11,375 nt of DNA, from contig JBFWSL010000105.1 in assembly GCA_050248375.1 (NCBI GenBank), positions 1-11,375 on the forward strand, given 5' to 3'. The stretch comes from JAYZVT01 sp050248375 (GTDB taxonomy: Bacteria > Pseudomonadota > Alphaproteobacteria > Rhizobiales > Methyloligellaceae). Below the pieces are notes generated by a model, which did not search any database, was not told the DNA's origin, and was given only the letters and a program-made list of their open reading frames with translations. Of this stretch, positions 1 to 6,613 are shown one piece after another (position 1 is the first letter of the stretch; every line of letters begins with the position of its first letter). The translations under genes and the position numbers were made by a program.

Positions 1-595
1 GGGTCATTTCCAGCCTGGCGAGCGGTTGGTCGAGTCTGCTTTGTGCGAAATGGCCAATGTCAGCCGCAGCTCGATCCGTGAAGCGCTGCGGCGCCTGGAG
101 GCGGAGAAGCTTATCGTCATTGTGCCCAACAAGGGTCCCTCCGTGGCGAAGATCACCTGGGAGGAAGCGGAGGACATTTACCAGGTTCGCGCCCTGCTCG
201 AGGGCGGTGCCGCCTATCTCTTCGCCACCCGCGTTACCGACGAAGACATCAAGAAAATGCGTGCCGCGCTGCGTAATTTCGAGCGCGCCGTGAAGGAGAA
301 CGATGCGGTCGCCCGTCTGCATACGACCACGGAGTTCTACGCGGTCATGCTGGGGGGATGCGGCAATCGCGTGATCCGGGAAGTGATCGAGGGTCTGCTG
401 GCGCGCATAAACCTGCTGCGGTTCCATTCGATGTCGCAAAGCGGACGCTCCAGGTTCAGCAGCAGGGAGTTGAGGCGAATCCTGCAAGCCTTTGAGAAGA
501 AGGATCCGGAAGCCGCGCGTCTGGCGACGGTCGAACACATCAAGGCGGCGGAAGCGACCGCCCGGCTGGTCTTCGCGCAAAACGGCGAACTCTGA
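1..595 (+). CDS. GntR-family (FCD subfamily) transcriptional regulator, 5' partial
   Basis: The frame is open from base 2 and reads GHFQPGERLVES, the usual start of a GntR winged helix-turn-helix, so the true start lies upstream and the TTG at 26 is probably internal. The recognition helix region VSRSSIREALRRLE and the wing PNKGPSV follow. An all-helical FCD effector domain fills the rest (from about base 155). FCD domains usually bind a metal through D-x-x-F-H, an E-H and a final H. Here, numbering from the TTG, the first motif reads TTEFY (Tyr105) and the second SREL (Leu149); only the late His171 remains, so the usual metal site seems lost. It lies 29 bp before the LeuC-like gene and is probably cotranscribed with it. 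Proteins of this type are commonly ligand-responsive repressors of adjacent catabolic genes, and matching palindromes occur in two promoter regions of this window. Family call is firm; the ligand is unknown. Confidence 0.92.
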   Translation, partial: GHFQPGERLVESALCEMANVSRSSIREALRRLEAEKLIVIVPNKGPSVAKITWEEAEDIYQVRALLEGGAAYLFATRVTDEDIKKMRAALRNFERAVKENDAVARLHTTTEFYAVMLGGCGNRVIREVIEGLLARINLLRFHSMSQSGRSRFSSRELRRILQAFEKKDPEAARLATVEHIKAAEATARLVFAQNGEL

Positions 596-624
596 TCCAG
601 CCACCAGGAACCGCGTGCATTTCG

Positions 625-2043
625 ATGTCGTCACCCCGCAACATGCTGCAGAAGATCTGGGAGCTGCATACCGTGCTTCCGGCTGGCGCCGGCGGAGAAA
701 CACTGCTCTACGTGGATAGAAATTTCGTGCATGAAGAATCTACCTGGGCCTTCGAGATGCTGCGGCGCAAGGGCAGGAAGGTCGCCAGGCCGGAATGCAA
801 TTTCGCTTTTGCCGACCACTATGCTCCCACACGCGGCCGCGAACATGGTCTCGCCTCGGTCGGAAATTCCGATGCACGCACGATGCTGACCCAGCTCTCG
901 GCCAACGCCCTTGAGCAGAAAATGCGCCATTTCGGCCTCGACGATCCCCTGCAGGGAATCATGCACGTCGTTGCGCCGGAACTTGGCCTGGTTCTTCCCG
1001 GCTTCGTCGTTACGGGTTCGGATTCCCACACCTGCACCAATGGCGCATTGGGCGCACTGGGATTTGGTGTTGGCCAACTCGACCTTGAACAGGTCTTTCT
1101 TACCCAGACGGTCTGGCGGAAGCAGCCTCGCGCCATGCGGGTTACGATAACCGGAACGCTGGCATTCGGTATCACGGCCAAAGACGTCATCCTGACTGTC
1201 ATCGGCAAGGTCGGATCGAATGAAGCCGCGGGATGCGTTGTCGAATATGCCGGAGCCTGCATCGACGCGATGACCATCGAACAGCGTATGACGGTATGCA
1301 ACATGTCCATCGAGATGGGCGCGTTGGCCGGATTTGTCGCGCCCGACGAAACGACACTCGAATATCTCAGTCAACGCCGTCATGCGCCGAAAGGGGCTGA
1401 CTTCGACGCCGCGGCCGCTTTCTGGCGTACATTGGCGAGCGATCCTGGCGCGGCGTTCGACAGGGAGGTTGAGATTGGGGCGGAAGGCATCGAACCGGTG
1501 GTCACCTGGGGTACGACCCTTGAGGATGTAGTGGGAATCCATGGCGTCGTGCCTGATCCTGCCGATGCGGATACGCCGGAACGGAAGGCGCGCATGGCGC
1601 GGGCGCTCGCCTATATGGACCTGATGCCCGGGCAGCGGGTCAGTGAGATCGCTATCGACCAGGTATTCATCGGCTCCTGCACCAATTCGCGCATCGAGGA
1701 CCTGCGCGCGGCCGCCTCCGTGGTGAAGGGAAGGCAGGCCGTGGTGCCCGCCATAGTGTCGCCGGGATCGAGCACCGTGAAGCGCGAGGCCGAGGCCGAG
1801 GGACTGGATGCGATCTTTACCGCTGCCGGCTTCGAATGGCGGGCTTCTGGTTGCTCGCTCTGTGTGGGCTCCAACGGCGATACGGTCAAGAGCGGCATGC
1901 GATGCGCCTCCACTTCGCCGCGCAATTTCGAAGGGCGTCAGGGCGTCGGTGCGCGAACCCACGTCATGAGTCCGGCTATGGTGGCTGCCGCTGCCCTGAC
2001 CGGCCGCATCACCGACGTTCGCGCCCTCGCGAATTCATCCTAG
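625..2043 (+). CDS. Aconitase-superfamily hydro-lyase, large (catalytic) subunit, LeuC-like
   Basis: A 472-residue protein of LeuC length (E. coli LeuC is about 466). It has the conserved GSDSHTCTNGALGALGFGVG block (131-150), MTVCNMSIEMGA (222-233), APDETT, and the three [4Fe-4S] cysteines: Cys352 in GSCTNSR, and Cys410 and Cys413 in SGCSLC. The C-terminal RNFEGRQG signature is also present. The family dehydrates and rehydrates hydroxy-di- or tricarboxylates with a labile iron-sulfur cluster in the cytoplasm, working with a separate small subunit, here the gene at 2860. The catabolic setting argues against a housekeeping isopropylmalate isomerase; a dimethylmalate or homoaconitate-like hydratase fits better, but the substrate cannot be read from sequence. 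The ATG at 625 lacks a well-spaced Shine-Dalgarno (AGGAA lies 14 bases upstream); an in-frame ATG at 643 would match the typical LeuC N-terminus equally well. Confidence 0.93.
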   Translation: MSSPRNMLQKIWELHTVLPAGAGGETLLYVDRNFVHEESTWAFEMLRRKGRKVARPECNFAFADHYAPTRGREHGLASVGNSDARTMLTQLSANALEQKMRHFGLDDPLQGIMHVVAPELGLVLPGFVVTGSDSHTCTNGALGALGFGVGQLDLEQVFLTQTVWRKQPRAMRVTITGTLAFGITAKDVILTVIGKVGSNEAAGCVVEYAGACIDAMTIEQRMTVCNMSIEMGALAGFVAPDETTLEYLSQRRHAPKGADFDAAAAFWRTLASDPGAAFDREVEIGAEGIEPVVTWGTTLEDVVGIHGVVPDPADADTPERKARMARALAYMDLMPGQRVSEIAIDQVFIGSCTNSRIEDLRAAASVVKGRQAVVPAIVSPGSSTVKREAEAEGLDAIFTAAGFEWRASGCSLCVGSNGDTVKSGMRCASTSPRNFEGRQGVGARTHVMSPAMVAAAALTGRITDVRALANSS

Positions 2044-2096
2044 AAACGCAATCAGTCGAGCTCATGCCGGAAACCAATGAGTGGAGCGCCTAGATC

Positions 2097-2834
2097 ATGA
2101 GCGATCACGTTCTTGTCGAGCATACTTCGCCGGCCGTGCTGACCCTGACGCTGAGCCGGCCGACGATTGGCAATCTTGTGACCATGGACATGATCACCAA
2201 TCTCACGGCCGGTCTGAAGCAGGCAACGCCTGAGACCCATGTGATCGTCATTCGGGGCGCGGGCGCGGATTTCTGCAGGGGCAGGGACTATCAGCAGGCA
2301 CCGGAAGATGCCCGCAGGCAGAAGACCCCGAGCGCCCTGGAGATTTCGGAGAAGATGACGACGCCGATCCTTGCGCTCTATGCGGGATTGAAGGAAACGG
2401 CCGTGCCCACGCTCTCCATCGTGCAAGGCAGGGCCACCGGATTCGGCTGCGCGCTCTCCTGTGCCTGCGACCTCGTCATTGCCGGCAAATCGGCGCTGTT
2501 CAGCCTTCCGGAAATCAAGGAGAGGGGACTTCCGCCAACACTGGCCATGACGGCATTGCTCGATCGCACGAGCTATCGCAACCTGGCATATCTGGTCTTC
2601 TCGGCTTCCGAAATAGATGCGTCGCACGCCCTGTCCGCAGGACTGGCCAGCGCCGTGCATCCCGATAGCGATCTGGAAGCGCGCGCCTCCGAAGTGATCT
2701 CGACTATTTCCGAACTGCCACTCGATACCTTGCGTTCCGTGAAGCGCTATCTGCAGCTTGCACCGTCCGTTCATCCGCGCGCGCGGGCGGAACTCGGTTC
2801 CAATCTCTACGCCGTGGTGGCGTCGTCACGATGA
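2097..2834 (+). CDS. Crotonase-fold (enoyl-CoA hydratase/isomerase-like) protein
   Basis: A 245-residue protein with the crotonase oxyanion-hole elements GADFCRGRDY (56-65) and VQGRATGFGCALSCACDLVIAG (109-130), followed by LFSLPEI. Family members usually act on acyl-CoA thioesters, stabilising an enolate. In rat enoyl-CoA hydratase the two catalytic glutamates are Glu144 (GCEL) and Glu164 (PEI). Here the first is Ala119 (GCAL) and the second is kept as Glu139, so water addition by the standard two-glutamate mechanism is doubtful. Isomerase, decarboxylase or C-C hydrolase chemistry is more likely. It sits between the two subunits of the aconitase-type hydratase, 53 bp after one and 25 bp before the other, which ties it to the same pathway. 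GGAG at 2083-2086 is a weak ribosome site. No acyl-CoA ligase or CoA-transferase is visible in the window, so it may not use CoA esters at all. Confidence 0.88.
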   Translation: MSDHVLVEHTSPAVLTLTLSRPTIGNLVTMDMITNLTAGLKQATPETHVIVIRGAGADFCRGRDYQQAPEDARRQKTPSALEISEKMTTPILALYAGLKETAVPTLSIVQGRATGFGCALSCACDLVIAGKSALFSLPEIKERGLPPTLAMTALLDRTSYRNLAYLVFSASEIDASHALSAGLASAVHPDSDLEARASEVISTISELPLDTLRSVKRYLQLAPSVHPRARAELGSNLYAVVASSR

Positions 2835-2859
2835 TGGGCGGTGTCATGCGGAGGCGGCA

Positions 2860-3471
2860 ATGACGGAGCCCTTCACGCGCTTCGAAGCCGTCGCAGTTCC
2901 GCTCGAAGACGCAAACGTGGATACGGGCCGCATTTTCCCCTCGCGTTTCCTGCGCAAGCCCAGGACTGTTGGCTATCAGAAATTCCTCTTTCACGATGCG
3001 CGTTTCGATGAAAAGGGACGAGAGCGGCCCGACTTCATCATGAACAGGCCTCCCTACCGGGACGCGCGCATACTTATCGCCGGCAGCAATTTCGGCTGCG
3101 GCTCCTCCAGGGAATCCGCTGTGCATGCGTTCATAGACGCCGGCTTCCGGGCAATTATCGCGCCGAAATTCGGTGATATCTTCTATGCGAGCTGCTTTCG
3201 CAATGGTGTCTTGCCGGTGGTTCTGCCATTCGAGGATGTGCAGTCACTCCAACGGCAACTGCATGACGATCCGGGATCGAAGATTTGCATCGATCTGTGC
3301 AATCAGCAGGTTGCCGGTCCGGATGGCCGCGCGTTTCGCTTCGAAGTGGATGCGGTCCGCAAGACTCGCCTCGAGCGCGGCCTCGACGATGTGACGTTGG
3401 CGCTGGAAGCCGTCGACCAGATCAGGAAATTCGAAAGTCGCTACAGACTCGCTGTCCCCTGGACGGGTTGA
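2860..3471 (+). CDS. Aconitase-superfamily hydro-lyase, small (swivel) subunit, LeuD-like
   Basis: A 203-residue protein matching bacterial LeuD in length and order (E. coli LeuD 201). It has PLEDANVDTGRIFPSRFL (14-31), NFGCGSSRES (77-86) and APKFGDIFYASCFRNGVLPV (101-120). The frame stays open upstream to 2758, but the ATG at 2860 is chosen because GGAGG lies 5 bases before it and the protein then begins like LeuD. The small subunit closes over the active site and sets substrate specificity. Two motif positions differ from E. coli LeuD: DTD is DTG (Gly23) and SREHAPW is SRESAVH (Ser86 for His). This supports a partner for the LeuC-like subunit that handles something other than isopropylmalate. 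The pair with its large subunit is clear; the substrate is not. Confidence 0.92.
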   Translation: MTEPFTRFEAVAVPLEDANVDTGRIFPSRFLRKPRTVGYQKFLFHDARFDEKGRERPDFIMNRPPYRDARILIAGSNFGCGSSRESAVHAFIDAGFRAIIAPKFGDIFYASCFRNGVLPVVLPFEDVQSLQRQLHDDPGSKICIDLCNQQVAGPDGRAFRFEVDAVRKTRLERGLDDVTLALEAVDQIRKFESRYRLAVPWTG

Positions 3472-3489
3472 TACGTCTTTGCTTGCAAG

Positions 3490-3500
3490 TGGTATGACCA
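3490..3500. promoter_or_regulatory. FadR-type GntR operator, TGGTATGACCA
   Basis: TGGTATGACCA fits TNGT-N3-ACNA, the binding pattern known for the FadR (FCD) branch of GntR regulators, at every defined position. Outer arms TGGT and ACCA are symmetric. Its centre is 32 bp (about three helical turns) from the next palindrome, compatible with two dimers on one DNA face. The likely binder is the GntR protein at the left edge. Confidence 0.6.
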
Positions 3501-3520
3501 GTTGCTAGTCTCCTTGACAG

Positions 3521-3533
3521 ATTGTCTGACAAT
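3521..3533. promoter_or_regulatory. FadR-type GntR operator, perfect 13-bp palindrome ATTGTCTGACAAT
   Basis: ATTGTCTGACAAT is a perfect odd palindrome around T3527, and its core TTGTCTGACAA fits TNGT-N3-ACNA. It shares the GTCTGAC core with the palindromes upstream of the TAXI gene about 7.4 kb away, which suggests common control. Confidence 0.68.
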
Positions 3534-3576
3534 AACGACGGGCGCACATGCACCCACATGAATCAAGGGGACGGAG

Positions 3577-4149
3577 TTGCATCTGAAAATCCGGAAATTC
3601 CAGACGTTCGTTGAAGAGAGTCTGGCTGGCGATGGCGGAGAGCCTAATCTTCGCAAGGTTGCCGTTGCCGCCATCATCGAGAACCCCTATGCGGGCCGGC
3701 AAGTACAAGATCTCAAGCCGCTTATCGATGCCAGTGCTGCTCTTGGCGCGAAACTGGCCAGGCTGGGAATTGAGGCCATGGCCCCGTTCGGTGCGCAGAG
3801 CTATGGAAAGGCGGGTATTGTGGGAACCGGCGGCGAGCAGGAACATGCCAACGCGCTCCTGACGACAACTTTTGCCAACCCGCTTCGCGAGGCACTCGGC
3901 GGTGGCAAGGCATGGATTTCCTCCATGACCAAGCAGGGTGGCCCTGGCACCGTTATCGACGTGCCGCTGGCCTCCAAGGATGCGCTCTATGTGCGCTCTC
4001 ACTACGACGGCATGTCGCTCATGTTCGCGGATGCTCCGTTGCCGAACGAAGTTGCCGTTATCATCTGTCTTGCCAATCGGGGCCGCCTGGATGCCAGGGT
4101 AGGCGGTCTCAGATACGAGGACGTGAAGGGAGAGGACGGGCTGTCCTAG
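3577..4149 (+). CDS. AA_synth (DUF1185) family protein
   Basis: A 190-residue protein whose length and blocks LRKVAVAAIIENPYAG (26-41), MAPFGAQSYGKAGIVGTGGEQEHANAL and HYDGMSLMFADAPLPNEV match the family annotated 'amino acid synthesis' (DUF1185). Structural-genomics members are described, as I recall, as having a chorismate-mutase-like fold; no enzymatic function is securely established. The start is TTG at 3577, with AAGGGGA (3565-3571) at proper spacing; no in-frame ATG lies close upstream. It is the first gene after the operator region and ends 20 bp before the enamidase-like gene. Because enamidase chemistry passes through an enamine/imine, a helper role in handling such an intermediate is possible, but that is inference from the neighbour and the fold. 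Confidence 0.85.
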   Translation: MHLKIRKFQTFVEESLAGDGGEPNLRKVAVAAIIENPYAGRQVQDLKPLIDASAALGAKLARLGIEAMAPFGAQSYGKAGIVGTGGEQEHANALLTTTFANPLREALGGGKAWISSMTKQGGPGTVIDVPLASKDALYVRSHYDGMSLMFADAPLPNEVAVIICLANRGRLDARVGGLRYEDVKGEDGLS

Positions 4150-4169
4150 GCCCGCGCGGATCCGACCCG

Positions 4170-5366
4170 GTGAAGACTGCGATCGTAAATCTCGGCTCCA
4201 TCATCTCGGGCGACTGGCGCAAGCCCTTCGTTGAGGGGGACGCCATGCGTATGGAGGAGGGACGCATCTCCGCGATCGGCCCCTCCTCGCAAATAGATGT
4301 CGGCGATTGCGACGTGGTCATAGATGCCGACGGAGCAACAGCAATCCCGGGTCTGATCGACTCCCATGTGCACATCACGTTTGGCGACTACACGCCACGC
4401 CAGAAGACCGTCGGCTACCTGGAAAGCTACGTCCATGGCGGCGTGACCACCTCGATCAGCGCCTGCGAGGTCCATGTGCCGGGCCGCCCCAAGGATCCCG
4501 CTGGCGTCAAGGCGCTCGCTCTCGCCGCGCTGAAGTGCTTCCAGAATTACCGGCCAGGCGGAATGACGGTTCATGCGGGCGACGTCATCCTCGAGCCGGG
4601 CATGGTCGAGGCGGATTTCGCCGAACTCGCCGCCGCCGGTATTTGGCTCGCCAAGGCCGGTTTCGGAGCCTTTGAAACGCCATATGAATACGCGCCGCTG
4701 ATTCAATGGGCGCGCAAGCATGGCATGGTGACGAATGTACACACCGGCGGATCGTCTATCCCCGGCTCATCTGGCATCTGGGCGGATCATCTGCTGGCCA
4801 TGCAGCCCGACGTGTCATTTCACGTGAACGGCGGCCCGGTTGCCATGCCCGATGACGACTTCAGGCGCCTGCTGGATGAGAGCAGCATGGCCTTGCAGCT
4901 CTGCACGGCCGGTAACCTGCGCACCGCGCTGATGCTCACGAAGATGGTATGCGAGGCGGACCAGTTCGACCGGCTGCTGATAGCCACCGACACCCCGACG
5001 GGAAGCGGCATCATGCCTCTCGGCATCATGTATACCATCACCCATCTCGCAGCGCTGGGCGGCGTGCCGGTGGAATGGGCCATCGCGGCAGCGACCGGGA
5101 ACAATGCGCGTGTCTACAGGCTCAACTGCGGCTTCCTCGAAGCCGGCCGGGATGCGGACGTGGTCATCCTCGATGCGTGCGCCGGCGGCTCGCAGTCGAA
5201 CGCGCTCGACGCGCTTCGGAACGGCGATATCGCCGCCGTGGCGGGTGTCGTGACCGGCGGTATTCCGCGCTTCGTCGGCCGGAGCCGGAACACGCCGGCA
5301 CCGATCAAGAATGTCAGGGTAACGACTTGCCGGATTCCCTTCGACTTCTCACAGCAGGGCCACTAG
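4170..5366 (+). CDS. Enamidase-like metal-dependent amidohydrolase
   Basis: A 398-residue amidohydrolase-superfamily protein that by memory strongly resembles Eubacterium barkeri enamidase, which converts 6-oxo-tetrahydronicotinate to 2-formylglutarate and ammonia. Shared blocks include the N-terminal 'NLGSIISGD' strand, GDYTPRQKT (72-80), HGGVTT, PGRPKDPAG (104-112), HTGGSSIPGSS (191-201) and a late RSRNTPAP. Visible metal or catalytic residues are His66 and His68 (HVH), His191, His218 and Asp274. At the bridging-ligand position E. barkeri has, as I recall, Glu in GEVGLG; here it is Lys162 in LAKAGFG, which could be a carboxylated lysine as in hydantoinases. The GTG at 4170 is chosen because translation from it aligns with enamidase; the ribosome site is poor, so coupling to the DUF1185 gene 20 bp upstream is likely. 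Probable role: opening a cyclic amide. The precise substrate is unknown. Confidence 0.85.
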   Translation: MKTAIVNLGSIISGDWRKPFVEGDAMRMEEGRISAIGPSSQIDVGDCDVVIDADGATAIPGLIDSHVHITFGDYTPRQKTVGYLESYVHGGVTTSISACEVHVPGRPKDPAGVKALALAALKCFQNYRPGGMTVHAGDVILEPGMVEADFAELAAAGIWLAKAGFGAFETPYEYAPLIQWARKHGMVTNVHTGGSSIPGSSGIWADHLLAMQPDVSFHVNGGPVAMPDDDFRRLLDESSMALQLCTAGNLRTALMLTKMVCEADQFDRLLIATDTPTGSGIMPLGIMYTITHLAALGGVPVEWAIAAATGNNARVYRLNCGFLEAGRDADVVILDACAGGSQSNALDALRNGDIAAVAGVVTGGIPRFVGRSRNTPAPIKNVRVTTCRIPFDFSQQGH

Positions 5367-5416
5367 CGGCCAGTTGCCCTTGGCTGGGAGTCCGCGCTGG
5401 TCCTGTATCACGGTAA

Positions 5417-5425
5417 AAGGGGAGG
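5417..5425 (+). promoter_or_regulatory. Strong ribosome binding site of the enolase-superfamily gene
   Basis: AAGGGGAGG lies 9 bases before the ATG at 5435. It is the clearest Shine-Dalgarno on the + strand half and fixes this start, in contrast to the weak sites before the LeuC-like and enamidase-like genes. Confidence 0.7.
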
Positions 5426-5434
5426 GCGTGCATA

Positions 5435-6601
5435 ATGGCACGGCAGAAACCGGAGATTGGTGGCTTCGATAGCGGTCTCCTTGATGTCGAGATCACCGGC
5501 GTGGAGGCGATCCCGCTTCGGATACCGCTGAACAACCCGACCAAGCTTTCCCACGGCGCGGCACGCGACGAGATCGACATCGTCGTCGTGCGCCTCCATA
5601 CGAGTGCGGGCGTCAGCGGCGTTGGTGAAACGCAGGCCTGGCGGCGCCAGGGCAATGCGGAAACGCTGCCCGGGCTGCTTGCCATCATCCGGGAGCACTT
5701 CACTCCGCTTCTCATCGGCCGCTCGCCTTTTGCGCTGCCCAGCCTCATGCAGTCGCTCGACAGCACGATGTATCACACCCTTTATGCCCAGGCGCCCATT
5801 GGGGATGCCCTGTACGACCTGCAAGGCAAGCTGCTGGGCGTGCCGCTTTACATGCTGCTGGGCGGCAAGTGCCGCGACAAGGTCAGCGTCGGTTGTGTCG
5901 TCTACATCAAGCCGACCCTGGAGGAGACCCTGGCCCTGGCCCAGGATTTCTACGACCAGGGCATCCGGAGTTTCTCTGTGAAGATCGGCAACGACTTCGA
6001 GGCCGATCTGAGAAACGTCAGGGCGGTGCGTGAGCGCTTCGGGGATGAGATCGTGCTGCGGGTCGATGCCAACGCGGCGATGGAGTTCAACGACTCCCTG
6101 CGTTTCCTGCGCAAGATCGAACCGCTCAACATCGCCGCGGCGGAGCAGATGGTGCCGATGTGGGATGTTGACGGTATGGCCGAGCTGGCGCGACGCGTCG
6201 ACATTCCGCTGATGACCGACGAATGCGTTGCGACGGATCGTGACCTGATCAACGTCATCCGGAAGCGCGCGGCCTCCGTGACGCAGACCAAGATCGGGAA
6301 GAACGGTGGTGTGTGGCGATGTCATCGGCTCTGGCAGATCGCCGACGCGGCCGGCATGCAAATCTATCCAGGCAATCACCCCGCCACGAGCATCGCCATC
6401 CTCGCCAAGGCACATCTTGCGGCCGCCTGGCCGGGCTCGTTGCTGGATGGTGTTTTCGCCTGCGGGATCGGGGTTCTCTCGGAAGATGTGGTCACCGAGC
6501 CCGTCTGCATGGACGGGCGCTATGTCCCCGTGCCCGATGCTCCGGGCCTGGGCGTGACCCTCGACGAGGATCGTATCGGGCGGTTCCGCGTCGATCTCTG
6601 A
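5435..6601 (+). CDS. Enolase-superfamily (mandelate racemase/muconate lactonizing) enzyme
   Basis: A 388-residue protein with the capping domain (about 15-135, ending LGVPLYMLLGG) and barrel domain of the MR/MLE group. Metal ligands appear as Asp211 (RVDAN), Glu237 (AAEQ) and Asp262 (TDE). The base on strand 2 is Lys183 in SVK, where the usual KxK has Ser181 in place of its first lysine. Lys286 (TKIGKNGG) lies at the strand-6 position used by muconate lactonizing enzymes and dipeptide epimerases, so the two-lysine MLE-type arrangement fits best. The reaction starts by abstracting a proton next to a carboxylate and may be cycloisomerisation, racemisation or dehydration. ATG at 5435 has AAGGGGAGG (5417-5425) 9 bases upstream. 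Last gene of the + strand operon, 68 bp after the enamidase-like gene; it ends 12 bp from the convergent EamA gene. Confidence 0.92.
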   Translation: MARQKPEIGGFDSGLLDVEITGVEAIPLRIPLNNPTKLSHGAARDEIDIVVVRLHTSAGVSGVGETQAWRRQGNAETLPGLLAIIREHFTPLLIGRSPFALPSLMQSLDSTMYHTLYAQAPIGDALYDLQGKLLGVPLYMLLGGKCRDKVSVGCVVYIKPTLEETLALAQDFYDQGIRSFSVKIGNDFEADLRNVRAVRERFGDEIVLRVDANAAMEFNDSLRFLRKIEPLNIAAAEQMVPMWDVDGMAELARRVDIPLMTDECVATDRDLINVIRKRAASVTQTKIGKNGGVWRCHRLWQIADAAGMQIYPGNHPATSIAILAKAHLAAAWPGSLLDGVFACGIGVLSEDVVTEPVCMDGRYVPVPDAPGLGVTLDEDRIGRFRVDL

Positions 6602-6613
6602 AGCGGGCGTTCC

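Larger units (their letters stand above)
3472..3576 (+). promoter_or_regulatory. Promoter/operator region of the DUF1185-enamidase-enolase operon
   Basis: A 105-bp intergenic stretch between the LeuD-like and DUF1185 genes that contains two operator-like palindromes (listed separately). A weak sigma-70-like promoter can be drawn as TTGCAA (3483-3488), 17-bp spacer, TAGTCT (3506-3511). This would put the first palindrome inside the spacer and the second just past the start of transcription. A perfect TTGACA at 3514-3519 has no usable -10 at the right distance. The operators are better supported than the promoter boxes, which are low-confidence matches. Confidence 0.45.

Noticed and set aside
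631..1962. 443-codon open frame on the minus strand opposite the LeuC-like gene
   Set aside because: Low-complexity, Arg/His-rich product with no recognisable motif, lying wholly antisense to a gene with a full set of aconitase signatures; a GC-rich shadow frame.
3514..3519. Perfect TTGACA as a -35 box upstream of the DUF1185 gene
   Set aside because: No acceptable -10 lies 16-18 bp downstream; the sequence there is GC-rich. It may be chance or part of the operator surroundings.
4109..4169. Frameshift or fusion between the DUF1185 protein and the enamidase-like protein
   Set aside because: The frame of the second gene is open back to 3912, but the DUF1185 protein ends normally at family length and the GTG at 4170 aligns with the enamidase N-terminus, so these are two intact genes.
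5408..6415. 335-codon minus-strand open frame opposite the enolase-superfamily gene
   Set aside because: Rich in His, Arg and Gln with no domain seen; the opposite strand carries all metal ligands of the MR/MLE family.
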